Assembly: GCF_026625825.1 (NCBI RefSeq)
Contig: NZ_CP113065.1
Span: forward strand, 1,302,001-1,366,000
DNA length: 64,000 bases
Reading direction: 5' to 3'
Source: Pseudoxanthomonas sp. SL93
GTDB lineage: Bacteria > Pseudomonadota > Gammaproteobacteria > Xanthomonadales > Xanthomonadaceae
The stretch's first letter is position 1. Every line of letters begins with the position of its first letter. The position numbers and the translations under genes are program-made. Under the pieces are notes generated by a model. That model saw nothing but the letters and a program-made list of their open reading frames with translations. It had not been told where the DNA came from and did not search any database. This document shows positions 29,766-39,438 of the stretch, piece after piece.

Positions 29766-31145
29766 ATGCCCATGACCCTGCGCCTGCACAACAACCTCAC
29801 CCGCCGAGTCGAGGCGTTCGAACCGCTTGGCCCCGCGCCCACCCTGTATGTGTGCGGGCCTACCGTCTACAACTACGTCCACATCGGCAATGCTCGCGGC
29901 CCGGTGGTGTTCGGTGTGCTGGCCGCGCTGTTGCGCCGTCGCTACGGACAGTTGCGCTATGCCCGCAACATCACCGACGTGGACGACAAGATCAACGCCG
30001 CGGCCAAGGAACTGGGCGTGGCGATCTCGGCCATCACCGACCGCTATGCCGACGCCTACCGGCAGGACATGGCAGGGCTTGGGGTCACCGGGGAGTTCGC
30101 TCCGGACATCGAACCCGCCGCCACGGCGCACATCCCGCAGATCGTCGCGATGATCGAGCGGCTGATCGAAGCCGGCCATGCCTACGCGGCCGAGGGGCAT
30201 GTGCTGTTCGCGGTCAATACCTTCGCCGACTACGGCAAGCTCTCGCGCCGCGACCCCGACGAGATGCTGGCCGGCGCACGCGTGGAGGTGGCGCCGTACA
30301 AGCGCGATCCAGGCGACTTCGTGCTGTGGAAGCCCTCCACGCCCGACCTGCCGGGCTGGGACTCGCCCTGGGGCACGGGCCGCCCCGGCTGGCATATCGA
30401 ATGCTCGGCGATGGCGGCCGCCCACCTGGGCGAGACCATCGACATCCATGCCGGCGGCGTGGACCTGCAGTTCCCGCACCACGAAAACGAGGTGGCGCAG
30501 AGCGAATGCGCGCATGGCGGCCGTACCTTCGCCCGTTTCTGGCTGCACAACGGCATGCTCAACTTCGGCGGCGCCAAGATGAGCAAGTCGCTGGGCAACA
30601 TCGAGAAGGTCCACGACCTGCTGCAGCAGCATCCGCCGGAAGCCCTGCGTTATGCCTTGCTGTCCGCCCACTACCGGCAGCCGCTGGACTGGTCGGAAGC
30701 CCTGGTGGAACAGGCGAAGAACACGCTGGATCGCCTTTACGGCACCCTGCGTGACCTGGCCGACGTCTCGGCCACGCCGGTAACGCCCGGCGTGATCGAG
30801 GAAGCGCTGGACGACGATCTCAACACGCCGCAGGCGCTGGCCGAGATCGCCCGGATCGCGGCGGAAGCACGCAAGGCCACCACCGCTGACGCGCGCCAGC
30901 GCCTGAAGTCCGAACTGCTGGGTGCCGGCGTTGTCCTCGGCCTGCTGCAGCAGGAACCGGCCGCCTGGTTCGGGCGTGGCGCCTCGAACGACGACGATGC
31001 GCGCATCCAGTCGCTGATCGACGAACGTGCGGCTGCGAAGACGGCCCGCGATTTCGCGCGTTCCGATGCCATCCGCGATCAGCTGGCGGCCGAGGGCATC
31101 CTGCTGGAAGACACGCCGCAAGGCGTACGCTGGAAGCGGGCCTGA
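29766..31145 (+). CDS. cysS: Cysteinyl-tRNA synthetase
   Basis: This class I synthetase charges tRNA-Cys. The 459-residue protein has the zinc Cys in YVCGPTVYN, the HIGH-type motif HIGNARG, the zinc ligands in ECSAMAAAH and [13 protein letters not shown], and the KMSKS motif [10 protein letters not shown], with the helical anticodon domain beyond. An ATG two codons downstream (MTLRLHN) is an equally good start. A TAGAAT -10-like box at 29739-29744 lies upstream, without a well-placed -35. Confidence 0.96.
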   Translation: MPMTLRLHNNLTRRVEAFEPLGPAPTLYVCGPTVYNYVHIGNARGPVVFGVLAALLRRRYGQLRYARNITDVDDKINAAAKELGVAISAITDRYADAYRQDMAGLGVTGEFAPDIEPAATAHIPQIVAMIERLIEAGHAYAAEGHVLFAVNTFADYGKLSRRDPDEMLAGARVEVAPYKRDPGDFVLWKPSTPDLPGWDSPWGTGRPGWHIECSAMAAAHLGETIDIHAGGVDLQFPHHENEVAQSECAHGGRTFARFWLHNGMLNFGGAKMSKSLGNIEKVHDLLQQHPPEALRYALLSAHYRQPLDWSEALVEQAKNTLDRLYGTLRDLADVSATPVTPGVIEEALDDDLNTPQALAEIARIAAEARKATTADARQRLKSELLGAGVVLGLLQQEPAAWFGRGASNDDDARIQSLIDERAAAKTARDFARSDAIRDQLAAEGILLEDTPQGVRWKRA

Positions 31146-31191
31146 TCCATCCCCATCAGGGAGCTGGCGACGCCACGCTCCTGGAATCCCC

Positions 31192-31632
31192 ATGACCGAC
31201 ACGATTTTCCCGCTGGAACCCACCCCCGCCGAGGCGCAAGCCGCCATCAAGGAGGAATTCGCCTTCTTCGGCGACTGGTCAGAGCGTTACCAGTACCTGA
31301 TCGACCTGGGCCGCAAGCTGCCTGCCTTCCCGGAGGAATGGAAGCGGGAGGAACACCGCCTGCTGGGTTGCCAGTCGATGGTCTGGATCGTGCCGCAGGG
31401 CAATGCGCAGAAGCTCGATTTCCATGCCGTCAGTGATTCGGCCATCGTCTCGGGACTGATCTTCCTAGCCCTGCGCGTGTATTCCGGCCGTTCCGCAGAG
31501 GAAATCCTGGCCGCCACGCCGGACTACATCGCCGATATCGGCCTGGCCAAGCACCTGTCGCCCACGCGCAGCAACGGTCTGGCCTCGCTGTTGGCCTTCA
31601 TCCGCGAGACGGCCGCGAACGCTGCCCGGTGA
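31192..31632 (+). CDS. sufE: Cysteine desulfuration protein SufE
   Basis: SufE takes sulfane sulfur from a cysteine desulfurase (SufS) and passes it to the Fe-S scaffold. The 146-residue product has the acceptor Cys in LLGCQSMVWIV and the C-terminal helix pair IGLAKHLSPTRSNGL. The start is the ATG giving MTDTIFPLEP, 46 nt after cysS. It shares its stop base with the MFS gene start. No suf operon is present here. Confidence 0.92.
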   Translation: MTDTIFPLEPTPAEAQAAIKEEFAFFGDWSERYQYLIDLGRKLPAFPEEWKREEHRLLGCQSMVWIVPQGNAQKLDFHAVSDSAIVSGLIFLALRVYSGRSAEEILAATPDYIADIGLAKHLSPTRSNGLASLLAFIRETAANAAR

Positions 31633-32870
31633 TGGCCGACGCACCCCCGTCCGCCCTCTCGCTGCTGCGCAACCGCGAGTTCGCGGCGGTCCTGTCGTAC
31701 CGCATCCTGGCGTTGCTGTCGTACCAGATCGTCGCGGTGACCGTCGGCTGGCATGTCTACGAGCTGACCCGGGATCCGTTCTCGCTGGGCCTGGTCGGCC
31801 TGGCCGAGGTGCTGCCGTTCTTCTGCGTGGCGCCGTTCGCCGGCTACCTGGTCGACCACCTGCCCCGCCGGAAGCTCGGCATGGCGGCCTGCGCGGCATT
31901 GGCCACCACGGCGCTGATCCTGGTGGCCGTGGCCGCCGGCGCATTGCCGTTCAAAGGCACGTGGCCGATCTATGCGGCGATCGCGCTGACGGGCATGGCG
32001 CGTTCCTTCCTGAGCCCCGTCTACAACGCCCTGTTCGCGCGTGCGTTGCGGCGCGAGGATTTCGTGCGTGGCGCGGGGCTGGGCAGCGTGATCTTCCAGG
32101 CGGCACTGGTCACCGGTCCGGCGCTGGGCGGCCTGCTGGTCGGGTTTGGCGGCAAGGCACTCTCGTATGGCCTGGCCGCGTTTTTTGCGCTGCTGGCGGG
32201 GATCGTGCTGGCACGGCTGCGCGTGACGGAACCGGGACCTCCCGCGGTGAGCCTGCCGATCTTCGCCAGCATCGCGCAGGGCGCGCGCTTCGTGCTGGGC
32301 AACCAGATCATGCTGGGCGCGATGGCGCTGGACATGTTCTCGGTACTGCTGGGTGGCGTGGTGGCCATGTTACCGGCCTTCATCCACGACATCCTCCACT
32401 ACGGGCCGGAAGGCCTGGGCATCCTGCGCGCGGCACCGGCGATGGGCTCCATCTGCGTCGGCGTGTGGCTGGCCAGGCGGCCCCTGCAGGAGCATGCCGG
32501 TCGCGTGCTGTTCTTCGCCGTCGCCGGATTCGGCCTCTGCGTCATCGCCTTCGGCCTGTCGCGGAATTTCTGGCTGTCGGCACTGATCCTGCTGGCCTAC
32601 GGCATGTGCGACGGGGTTTCGGTCGTGGTGCGGTCCACCATCCTGCAACTGGCCACGCCGGACGACATGCGCGGCCGCGTGTCATCGATCAACGGCATCT
32701 TCGTCAGTTCGTCGAACGAACTGGGGGCGTTCTACGCCGGCACGATGGCCCGGCTGCTGGGGCTGGTACCGGCGGTGATCGTGGGCGGCTTCGCCATCCT
32801 GTCGGTGGCGGGGTTCACCGCGTGGAAAGCGCCGCGGCTGCGGCGGCTGGACCTGCGCGACCTGCAGTAG
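31632..32870 (+). CDS. MFS exporter, EntS-like
   Basis: A 412-residue major facilitator with about 12 predicted helices. The loop GYLVDHLPRRKLGM after helix 2 is the MFS motif A region. The fold resembles the enterobactin-exporter/MDR subgroup (MFS_3). The ATG shares one base with the sufE stop, with a GTG one codon earlier. It ends before a bidirectional terminator. The substrate cannot be told from the sequence. Confidence 0.85.
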   Translation: MADAPPSALSLLRNREFAAVLSYRILALLSYQIVAVTVGWHVYELTRDPFSLGLVGLAEVLPFFCVAPFAGYLVDHLPRRKLGMAACAALATTALILVAVAAGALPFKGTWPIYAAIALTGMARSFLSPVYNALFARALRREDFVRGAGLGSVIFQAALVTGPALGGLLVGFGGKALSYGLAAFFALLAGIVLARLRVTEPGPPAVSLPIFASIAQGARFVLGNQIMLGAMALDMFSVLLGGVVAMLPAFIHDILHYGPEGLGILRAAPAMGSICVGVWLARRPLQEHAGRVLFFAVAGFGLCVIAFGLSRNFWLSALILLAYGMCDGVSVVVRSTILQLATPDDMRGRVSSINGIFVSSSNELGAFYAGTMARLLGLVPAVIVGGFAILSVAGFTAWKAPRLRRLDLRDLQ

Positions 32871-32931
32871 CGGAAGCAGCCGAGGCCCATCCGCCCGGCG
32901 CGGAGATCATTGCCCCCTGATCTCCGGCCCG

Positions 32932-32961
32932 AAAAAAAAACCCCGCCGGAGCGGGGTTTTT
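32932..32961. terminator. Bidirectional terminator between the MFS gene and dksA
   Basis: The stem AAAACCCCGC / GCGGGGTTTT around CGGA has an A run on the left and a T run on the right, so it serves both the + strand MFS gene and the minus-strand dksA. Confidence 0.9.
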
Positions 32962-32981
32962 CATGAGGCTGGATGCTGGAA

Positions 32982-34100
32982 TCAATCGCCCTGCTGCTTC
33001 TGCAGGTGTTCCCAGCGCTCCTGGGCATCGATGGTGCGTTCGGCGGTCAGGCGCGCTTCCAGGCGGTCCAGGCCGATTTCCTCACCGGTGTCGACGCAGT
33101 AGCCGTAGTCGCCGGCATCCAGGCGCTTGAGCGTGCTGTCGATCTTGCCGATCAGCTTGCGGTAGCGGTCGCGGGTACGCAGTTCCAGCGAGTTCTCGGT
33201 TTCGCGGGTGGCACGCTCGGCCTCGTCGCCGATGTCACGCACTTCGTCCTTGAGGTTCTCGATGGTCTGCTTGGATTCTTCCACCAGGTCGGCGCGCCAG
33301 TCCAGCAGGCGCTTGCGGAAGTACTCGAGCTGCAGGGGGCTCATGTACTCCTCATCCGGCGCGGGCTTGTACCCCTGCGGGATGATCGGACGACCCGTGG
33401 CTTCATCGGTCTTGTAGGGCACTTCTTTCACCTTGCCGCGCACGACCGGCGCCGCGGGACGCGCGGCCACGGCGACGGCCACCTTTCCGACGGGTCGGGG
33501 AGTGATGGCGGGACGGGTGGTCACGGGGGCTTCGGCGGAGGAAGAGGCTTTGGCGGTTTTCGTATTGGGTTTGGGGGGCACAGGCTTCGGGGGGGACGGA
33601 ACCTTGGCAGCGGGCACGGGCGCCGCTGCAGCCTTGGGGGCTGCGGGAGGCGCGACGGGCTTGGTCGCGGCCGGGGCTGGGGCGGATTTCGCCGGAACCG
33701 GCTTCGGGGCCGGCTTCGGAACGGGTTTGGGAGCGGGTTTCGCGACCGGCTTGGTCACCGGCTTGGCGGGCGCCGCCTTCTTGGCGGGCACCTTGGCCGG
33801 TGCCTTGCTGGCCGGCGTGGATGCTGGCTTCTTGGCCGCTGCCGCCTTTGCCACCTTGGCGACCGCCTTCTTGGCCGGCACGGCCTTCTTCGCCACCGGC
33901 TTGGCAGCCGGCTTCTTCGCCGGAGCGGCCTTCTTGGCGACGGGCTTCTTGGCAGCAGGCTTGGGCGCCGCTTTCTTGGCCACCGGCTTGGGGGCCGGCT
34001 TCTTGGCGACAGCCTTCTTCACGACAGGCTTCTTGGCGACGGTCTGAGCGGGTTTCTTGGCGGCCTTGGCGGCCTTCTTAGCAGGTTTCTTTGCAGCCAC
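32982..34100 (-). CDS. dksA: DksA-family RNA polymerase regulator with histone-like Lys/Ala/Pro tail
   Basis: The C-terminal 140 residues are DksA: a coiled coil with the functional tip DxxDxA (DIGDEA) and a vestigial zinc region. Only the first of the four usual cysteines remains (Cys335, then Thr338, Thr356, Ala359), so zinc binding is unlikely. The N-terminal 200-plus residues are low-complexity [11 protein letters not shown] repeats like histone H1 or AlgP. The GTG at 34100 has AAGGAAG 8 nt upstream. The ATG at 34130 would fall about 8 nt after the predicted transcription start, so I prefer the GTG. Tail length may vary between strains. Confidence 0.9.
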   Translation of the reverse strand: MAAKKPAKKAAKAAKKPAQTVAKKPVVKKAVAKKPAPKPVAKKAAPKPAAKKPVAKKAAPAKKPAAKPVAKKAVPAKKAVAKVAKAAAAKKPASTPASKAPAKVPAKKAAPAKPVTKPVAKPAPKPVPKPAPKPVPAKSAPAPAATKPVAPPAAPKAAAAPVPAAKVPSPPKPVPPKPNTKTAKASSSAEAPVTTRPAITPRPVGKVAVAVAARPAAPVVRGKVKEVPYKTDEATGRPIIPQGYKPAPDEEYMSPLQLEYFRKRLLDWRADLVEESKQTIENLKDEVRDIGDEAERATRETENSLELRTRDRYRKLIGKIDSTLKRLDAGDYGYCVDTGEEIGLDRLEARLTAERTIDAQERWEHLQKQQGD

Positions 34101-34144
34101 GAACAGCGCTTCCTTGTTCTTCCCGAGCATCGGGAAAGCGCGCT

Positions 34145-34173
34145 TTTATAGCCTACCCGGCGGGCAGCGGCAA
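34145..34173 (-). promoter_or_regulatory. Sigma-70 promoter of dksA
   Basis: Minus-strand TTGCCG (34173-34168), a 17-bp spacer and TATAAA (34150-34145). The start is expected near 34138, which decides in favour of the GTG start of dksA. Confidence 0.75.
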
Positions 34174-34195
34174 CCCGACGGGGTATCATCGGTAC

Positions 34196-34450
34196 ATGTT
34201 CAGCCGCCTGCTCATCCTCCTGCTGAAGGGCTACAAGCGCTTCATCAGCCAGCTGCTGGGGCCCCGCTGCCGTTTCGTGCCGTCCTGTTCGGAATACGCG
34301 ATGGAGGCCATCGGCCGGTTCGGCCCGATGAAAGGGGGCTGGCTGGCGATCCGCAGGATAGGCCGCTGCCATCCGCTGCACCCGGGCGGCCATGACCCCG
34401 TCCCGGCCCGCGCCACCCCTACCCCCGCCCAACCTCCAGGAACCCACTGA
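34196..34450 (+). CDS. yidD: Membrane protein insertion efficiency factor YidD
   Basis: An 84-residue amphipathic protein with the YidD signature: an N-terminal helix ([21 protein letters not shown]), then [17 protein letters not shown] with the conserved Cys pair, and [19 protein letters not shown]. It aids YidC-dependent membrane insertion. The gene is short, close to the dksA promoter, and its stop overlaps the pyrC start. It is away from rpmH-rnpA-yidC, its common location. Confidence 0.9.
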   Translation: MFSRLLILLLKGYKRFISQLLGPRCRFVPSCSEYAMEAIGRFGPMKGGWLAIRRIGRCHPLHPGGHDPVPARATPTPAQPPGTH

Positions 34451-35796
34451 TGCCCGCCACCGTCATCGTCAACGCCCGCCTGGTCAACGAAGGCCGCGTC
34501 ACCGAGGGTGACCTGCGCATCGAGAACGGCCGCATCTCGCGCATCGCCGCGGAAATCCGCCCGCAGGGCGACGAGGCCGTGATCGATGCCGCCGGTCGCT
34601 GGTTGCTGCCGGGGATGATCGACGACCAGGTGCATTTCCGCGAACCCGGCATGCCGCACAAGGGCGACATGGCCACCGAATCGGCCGCGGCCGTCGCGGG
34701 CGGGCTGACCACCTTCATGGACATGCCCAACACCAGTCCGCCGACGCTGGACGCGGCCGCGCTGGAAGACAAGTACCAGCGCGCCAAGGGCCGCGCCTGG
34801 GGCAACTACGGCTTCTACATGGGCGCCAGCAACGACAACCTGGAGGCGATCCGCACGCTGGACCCGAAGACCGCCCCGGGCATCAAGGTGTTCATGGGCG
34901 CCTCCACCGGCAACATGCTGGTCGACAACCCGGACACGCTGGACGCGATCTTCCGCGAAGCGCCCACGCCGATCATCACCCACTGCGAAGACACCCCGAC
35001 CATCGATGCCAACCTGGCGGCGTTCCAGGCCAGGTACGGCGATGCGCTCAGTGCCGAGCACCACCCGGACATCCGCAGCCGCGAGGCCTGCATCAAGTCC
35101 ACCCGCCTGGCGATGTCGCTGGCGCGCAAGCACGGCACCCGCCTGCACGTGCTGCACATCTCCACCGCAGACGAGCTGGCGCTGTTCACGCCGGGGCCCC
35201 TCGTGCATGCGGATGGCGCGCGCAAGCGCATCACCGCCGAGACCTGCATCCACTTCCTGCGCTTCGACCGCGCGGACTACGCGGCGCTGGGCAACCTGAT
35301 CAAGTGCAACCCTGCCATCAAGGATGCCAGCGACCGCGAAGCACTGATCAAGGCACTGGTGGACGACGTGATCGACGTGCTGGCCACCGACCATGCGCCG
35401 CATACGCTGGAAGAAAAAGAGAAGCCGTACGTGCAAGCCCCGTCCGGCCTGCCGCTGGTGCAGTACGCGCTGGTCGCCGCGCTGGAGCTGGTGCACGAGA
35501 AGCGCATGGACATCGCGCGGGTGGTGCAGAAGTTCGCGCACGCCCCTGCGCAGCTGTTCGACGTCAAGGAGCGCGGCTACCTGCGCGAAGGCTACTTCGC
35601 CGATCTCGTGCTGATCGACGACGAGCCCTTCACCGTGAAGCGCGAAGACGTGCTGTCCAAGGTGGGCTGGTCGCCGTTCGAGGGCCGCACGTTCCGCTCG
35701 CGCATCGGCGCCACCTGGGTCAACGGCCGCATGGTCTGGAACGGCGAACACCTGGTCGGCACGCCCAACGGCCAGCGCCTGGAATTCGCACGTTGA
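34450..35796 (+). CDS. pyrC: Dihydroorotase, PyrC/multifunctional-complex type
   Basis: This amidohydrolase closes carbamoyl-aspartate to dihydroorotate in pyrimidine synthesis. The 448-residue barrel has metal motif DDQVHFREPG, a Lys in KVFMGASTGNM at the usual bridging position, HCED, HVLHIST and the catalytic Asp in LATDHAPHT, giving a complete metal site. It resembles the long dihydroorotase/hydantoinase-like type rather than the 350-residue E. coli PyrC. It is coupled to yidD by a 1-nt overlap. Confidence 0.92.
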   Translation: MPATVIVNARLVNEGRVTEGDLRIENGRISRIAAEIRPQGDEAVIDAAGRWLLPGMIDDQVHFREPGMPHKGDMATESAAAVAGGLTTFMDMPNTSPPTLDAAALEDKYQRAKGRAWGNYGFYMGASNDNLEAIRTLDPKTAPGIKVFMGASTGNMLVDNPDTLDAIFREAPTPIITHCEDTPTIDANLAAFQARYGDALSAEHHPDIRSREACIKSTRLAMSLARKHGTRLHVLHISTADELALFTPGPLVHADGARKRITAETCIHFLRFDRADYAALGNLIKCNPAIKDASDREALIKALVDDVIDVLATDHAPHTLEEKEKPYVQAPSGLPLVQYALVAALELVHEKRMDIARVVQKFAHAPAQLFDVKERGYLREGYFADLVLIDDEPFTVKREDVLSKVGWSPFEGRTFRSRIGATWVNGRMVWNGEHLVGTPNGQRLEFAR

Positions 35797-36641
35797 AGGT
35801 GATGGTGGCGGCCCTGCTGGCGGCCGTGTGCGTGGGCTGGATACCGTTGCTTTCCGCGCAGGAATCCGCGCCATCGTCCGTCGCGCCGGAAGAGCGCGTG
35901 TTTCCGGCCAGCGTCTCGCAGGGCGCACTGGTGTTCGGCAAGGTGCCGTCCGGCAGCGCAGTGCGCTACGGCGAGCGCCAGCTGCGCACGACGGCCTATG
36001 GCACCGTGGCGTTCGGCGTGGGCCGCGACGAACAGGGTCCATTGACCCTCACCGTGACCACGCCATCCGGGCGCAGCGAGGCGGTCACCATCACCGTGAC
36101 CGCACGCGACTGGCCGGTGGAGCACGTCAATGGCGTGCCGCCCAAGACCGTCGATCCGCCGCCGGACATCGCCGAGCGCATCAAGCGCGAGCAGGCACAG
36201 GTGACGGCCGCGCGCGTGCGCGACGATGACCGCAGCGATTTCGCGCTGCCCTTCCAGTGGCCGGTGCAGGGACGCATCAGCGGACGTTTCGGCAACGCCC
36301 GCGTCTACAACGGCCAGCCTGGCGCGGGTCACTCCGGCATGGATATTGCCGCCCCCAACGGCACGCCTGTGAAGGCGCCCACCGGTGGCGTGGTGACCTT
36401 CGCCGCACCCGACTTCTACCTTACCGGCGGTACGCTGCTGCTGGACCATGGCCATGGCATCAGCTCCAACTTCCTGCACCTGTCCCGCATCGACGTGAAG
36501 GTGGGTGATCGGGTGGAGCCTGGCCAGGTGATCGGCGCCGTCGGTGCGACAGGGCGCGCCACCGGACCGCACCTGCATTGGGGAATGAACTGGTTCGACG
36601 TGCGCATCGACCCGCTGCTGGTGCTCGAACGCGGCAAGTAA
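35793..36641 (+). CDS. M23 (LytM) family endopeptidase
   Basis: A secreted zinc peptidase of the cell wall, 282 residues from a TTG start that overlaps pyrC by 4 nt and has GGAA 8 nt upstream. The TTG start also supplies a Lys for the signal peptide (ending LLSAQ); an ATG at 35802 is the alternative. The M23 domain (about 170-275) has HSGMDIAAPNGTPV and HLHWGM, so the zinc and catalytic residues are intact. A beta-rich region (about 40-115) may be an N-terminal adaptor. Confidence 0.9.
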   Translation: MKVMVAALLAAVCVGWIPLLSAQESAPSSVAPEERVFPASVSQGALVFGKVPSGSAVRYGERQLRTTAYGTVAFGVGRDEQGPLTLTVTTPSGRSEAVTITVTARDWPVEHVNGVPPKTVDPPPDIAERIKREQAQVTAARVRDDDRSDFALPFQWPVQGRISGRFGNARVYNGQPGAGHSGMDIAAPNGTPVKAPTGGVVTFAAPDFYLTGGTLLLDHGHGISSNFLHLSRIDVKVGDRVEPGQVIGAVGATGRATGPHLHWGMNWFDVRIDPLLVLERGK

Positions 36642-36747
36642 GCGCCCATGCCTTGCCGCACGGGCGACAGCCTCAGCCGCCGCCCGGCGCCACGCCCGCG
36701 CTGGTTTACCGCTCCGCGCTGCCGTCAGCGGGCATTTCTGTCCACGG

Positions 36748-37638
36748 CTACTTGAGCTTCCCCAGGAACCGGCTGGCGATGCTGTCCGCAAGATCACGCG
36801 GGCGCACGAGTTTTGGATTGGGTCGCGGCGGCGTCCATGCTTCGGCCTTCAATGCGTTGGGCGCGTCGGCGACGTCCGCGTCCACGCCGAGCTGCGCTCT
36901 CAAGGCAGCGATGGCGTCGTCGAGCACCTGCTCATCCGCATCGAGGTCGACCGCCTCGCCAAGCTGTTCGCCCGCTTCGAAGGCCTTGTTGTCATGCGCC
37001 TTGAAGCCAAGGATTTCCCTCACTTCTTTCTGGAGTCCTGCGTAATCGATCTCCGGGAAAGGCAGGTCGCTGGGCTCGCCCATCGCGATGGGGCGGGCGA
37101 GTCGGCCGGGCGGGCTGACATCGCAATCGGCAAAGCTGCGGTAGGCGAATTCGCTGCACATCATCTTGCCCGGGTCCTGGCGGATGGCGTGCTCGGTGGC
37201 CTGGTGGATCACCCACCGCAGCCACGCAGGGAGATGCTGCGGCTTGCCACGCAATGCCACCAGAAAGCCCACCATCACCAGTTCATCCTGCGCGAATACC
37301 GTACCCAGCAGCGAGCGTGCGTGTCGCAGTACGGCCGCGCGGTCTTCGCCGGACAACGGCGAGCCGTCCGCCGCGAGCGAACGGTAGGCATCCACAAGGA
37401 CCACGGGTCCGTTTTCGGCCAGCCGCTTCGACAGCGGGCTCTCTGCGGCAACGGGACGGATGGCTTCGATCAGCATTCCGTTCTCGGACACCATCGACAC
37501 GTGGCTGTAACGGCTGTCGCCGAACCAGGCGATCAGTTTGGAGAGCTCGCTCTTGCCCAGCATCAACAGCAGATCGCCCACTTGCAGTTGATCCAGCGGG
37601 AAACCCACGGCGGTCGGTGGTGCCTGTTCCTGGTTCAC
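36748..37638 (-). CDS. Permuted papain-fold hydrolase (YiiX/YaeF-like)
   Basis: A 296-residue cytoplasmic-looking protein. QVGDLLLMLGKSELSKLI, with SHVSMVSENGMLIEA, is the permuted NlpC/P60 arrangement of YaeF/YiiX, with the His early and the Cys late (KMMCSEFAYRSF). The C-terminal 80 residues are acidic and poorly conserved. Its stop is immediately followed on the other side by a diguanylate cyclase gene on the same strand, so they may be co-transcribed. Substrate unknown: peptide, amide or acyl ester. Confidence 0.75.
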   Translation of the reverse strand: MNQEQAPPTAVGFPLDQLQVGDLLLMLGKSELSKLIAWFGDSRYSHVSMVSENGMLIEAIRPVAAESPLSKRLAENGPVVLVDAYRSLAADGSPLSGEDRAAVLRHARSLLGTVFAQDELVMVGFLVALRGKPQHLPAWLRWVIHQATEHAIRQDPGKMMCSEFAYRSFADCDVSPPGRLARPIAMGEPSDLPFPEIDYAGLQKEVREILGFKAHDNKAFEAGEQLGEAVDLDADEQVLDDAIAALRAQLGVDADVADAPNALKAEAWTPPRPNPKLVRPRDLADSIASRFLGKLK

Positions 37639-39315
37639 TCACGCATCTCCTGTCTGAGGGAAAAGGTTGCCGGTCACACGGTCCCGACCGGCAGATTTGC
37701 TTGAATACAGCGCGGTATCCACGCGCTCCAGCAAGCGTTCGAACGTCTCGCCCGTGCCGAGCTGGGCGACACCCAGGCTGAGACTGGCGTCGATGACCCG
37801 GCCGTCGATGCTCAAGGGCCGGTTGTTGACCGCAGCACGGAGATGTTCGGCTACCGTCAGCGCGTCGGCCAACTCGGTGCCTGGCAGGATCACGAGCATC
37901 TCGTCGCCGCCGTAACGGCCCAGGAAGTCATCTTTGCGGAGCTTTCCGCGCGTGCGCACCGCGATCAGGCGCAGGCTCTGATCACCGACCAGGTGGCCAT
38001 GCTCGTCATTGATCCGCTTGAAATGGTCGATGTCGAAGAACACCACCGACAGCGGCAGCCGCTGCGCATGCGCAAGCTGCACTTCGCGCTGCAGCTGTTC
38101 GATGATCGCGGTGCGCGACAACACTCCCGTCAACGTGTCCTGCGCGGCCTGCCTGCTGGCGCGGTCGCGGTCGCGCCGCAGCTGCTGCATCTTGTCCGCC
38201 AGGCCGACGGTCAGTACCAGGCCGGCCAACGCAAACCCCAGCGGGAAGGCGTGGACAAGCCACGGCGGCCCTACCCACCAACCCAACAGCTCGCCCACCC
38301 GCCCTGCTGTCAGCAGCATCATGGGCAGCCAGGACAGCAGCAGGAAGAACGCCTGCCGCTCGTTTCGCAACGTGCCGAGCACGGAGGCCAACAGCACGGT
38401 AAGGGTTGCCACCAGTAGCACCACGTTGCCCACGCGTGGAATCACCGTGTCCGTGCTGAACAGCGAGGCCAGCAGCAGTACCCCAAGCAGGGCGTTGCAG
38501 GTGCGGAGCACGCGCTTCAACAGCGGGCGCTTCCGCGAGAGCTCCAGGTAGAAGCCCAGGAACGTGTTGCTCGCGATCACCGCCAGCATGCCGGCAACCC
38601 GCGCCATGCGTGGATCGTCACCCAGCGCGTGGCCCAGGATTTCGATGCTGCGCAGCTCGCCCCCCGCCAGCGAGAGGAAAAGGGCTTGTGACAGCAGCGT
38701 CAGCGCGAGAAACCCGTAGCTGCGTTCACCCAGCCCTACCCAGAAGCCCAGTGCCAGTACCGCCAGCACTCCCATCGCGGTGAGCACCATCACGCGCCAG
38801 GCCACGTGTTCCAGATCCTGGCGGTGCACCCCATGCAGGGGCTGGATGGACACCGGCATCGGCGTGCCGCCCACCGATGCCACGCGCAGATACACCGGCT
38901 GGCCCGCACGCAGGCCACCAGGCAGGGCAAATACCAGTGCACGTGCCGAGAAGGCCATGTCGGCGTGTTCGCCGAACAGGGAGCGCGTCATCGGCGGAGC
39001 TCCGGGAACCCACAGCGTCATGGTGTTCTGGTACGGCGCCTGCACCACGAGGTGCGGCTGCAGGCTGGCAGGCACGTCAACATCGCTGACTACCCGCCAC
39101 CACCGCGGTGCGGAATCCTGCTGGAAGATCACGCCCGCCTGCGGCGAGGGCGTGAAGTCGGCATCCCGTTGGCCGGACACGACATGCTCCGCCGGCGCGT
39201 CGTCGGCGAGCCGGGACAATGAAAGCGTCTGTGCAGTCGCGGGCAAAGCCCACCAGATCAGGCAGAGCCAGACAGGCCACCACCTGGCCCGGCGCCGTGG
39301 ATTCCCCATATCCAT
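37639..39315 (-). CDS. Membrane diguanylate cyclase with I-site
   Basis: 558 residues: a signal peptide (about 1-29), a periplasmic 7TMR-DISM-like domain, seven or so membrane helices (about 175-385), then GGDEF. The active motif is GGDEM (about 469-473), with Phe replaced by Met. RKDD at about 460-463 is a complete RxxD inhibitory site, unlike the other cyclase in the window. It ends 1 nt before the papain-fold gene starts. Likely active, but the GGDEM variant should be tested. Confidence 0.88.
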   Translation of the reverse strand: MDMGNPRRRARWWPVWLCLIWWALPATAQTLSLSRLADDAPAEHVVSGQRDADFTPSPQAGVIFQQDSAPRWWRVVSDVDVPASLQPHLVVQAPYQNTMTLWVPGAPPMTRSLFGEHADMAFSARALVFALPGGLRAGQPVYLRVASVGGTPMPVSIQPLHGVHRQDLEHVAWRVMVLTAMGVLAVLALGFWVGLGERSYGFLALTLLSQALFLSLAGGELRSIEILGHALGDDPRMARVAGMLAVIASNTFLGFYLELSRKRPLLKRVLRTCNALLGVLLLASLFSTDTVIPRVGNVVLLVATLTVLLASVLGTLRNERQAFFLLLSWLPMMLLTAGRVGELLGWWVGPPWLVHAFPLGFALAGLVLTVGLADKMQQLRRDRDRASRQAAQDTLTGVLSRTAIIEQLQREVQLAHAQRLPLSVVFFDIDHFKRINDEHGHLVGDQSLRLIAVRTRGKLRKDDFLGRYGGDEMLVILPGTELADALTVAEHLRAAVNNRPLSIDGRVIDASLSLGVAQLGTGETFERLLERVDTALYSSKSAGRDRVTGNLFPQTGDA

Positions 39316-39438
39316 TCCGCCGTCCGGTCAGCGCCTGAGCATAACGGATGCCAGGGGAAATGTGAGAACGGTGTCTCGCCCCGGCGGCGGGCAATGCAGA
39401 CAGCGCGGGGTAGCCCCTCGAGGGCCGGCCGCGATCGA

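Noticed and set aside
33433-34047. Gly-rich + strand frame opposite the dksA tail
   Set aside because: It is the complement of AAG/GCC-rich Lys/Ala repeats; DksA on the minus strand has promoter, ribosome site and domain support.
34101-34130. ATG start of dksA at 34130
   Set aside because: It lies about 8 nt from the predicted transcription start with no ribosome site; the GTG at 34100 has AAGGAAG at ideal spacing.
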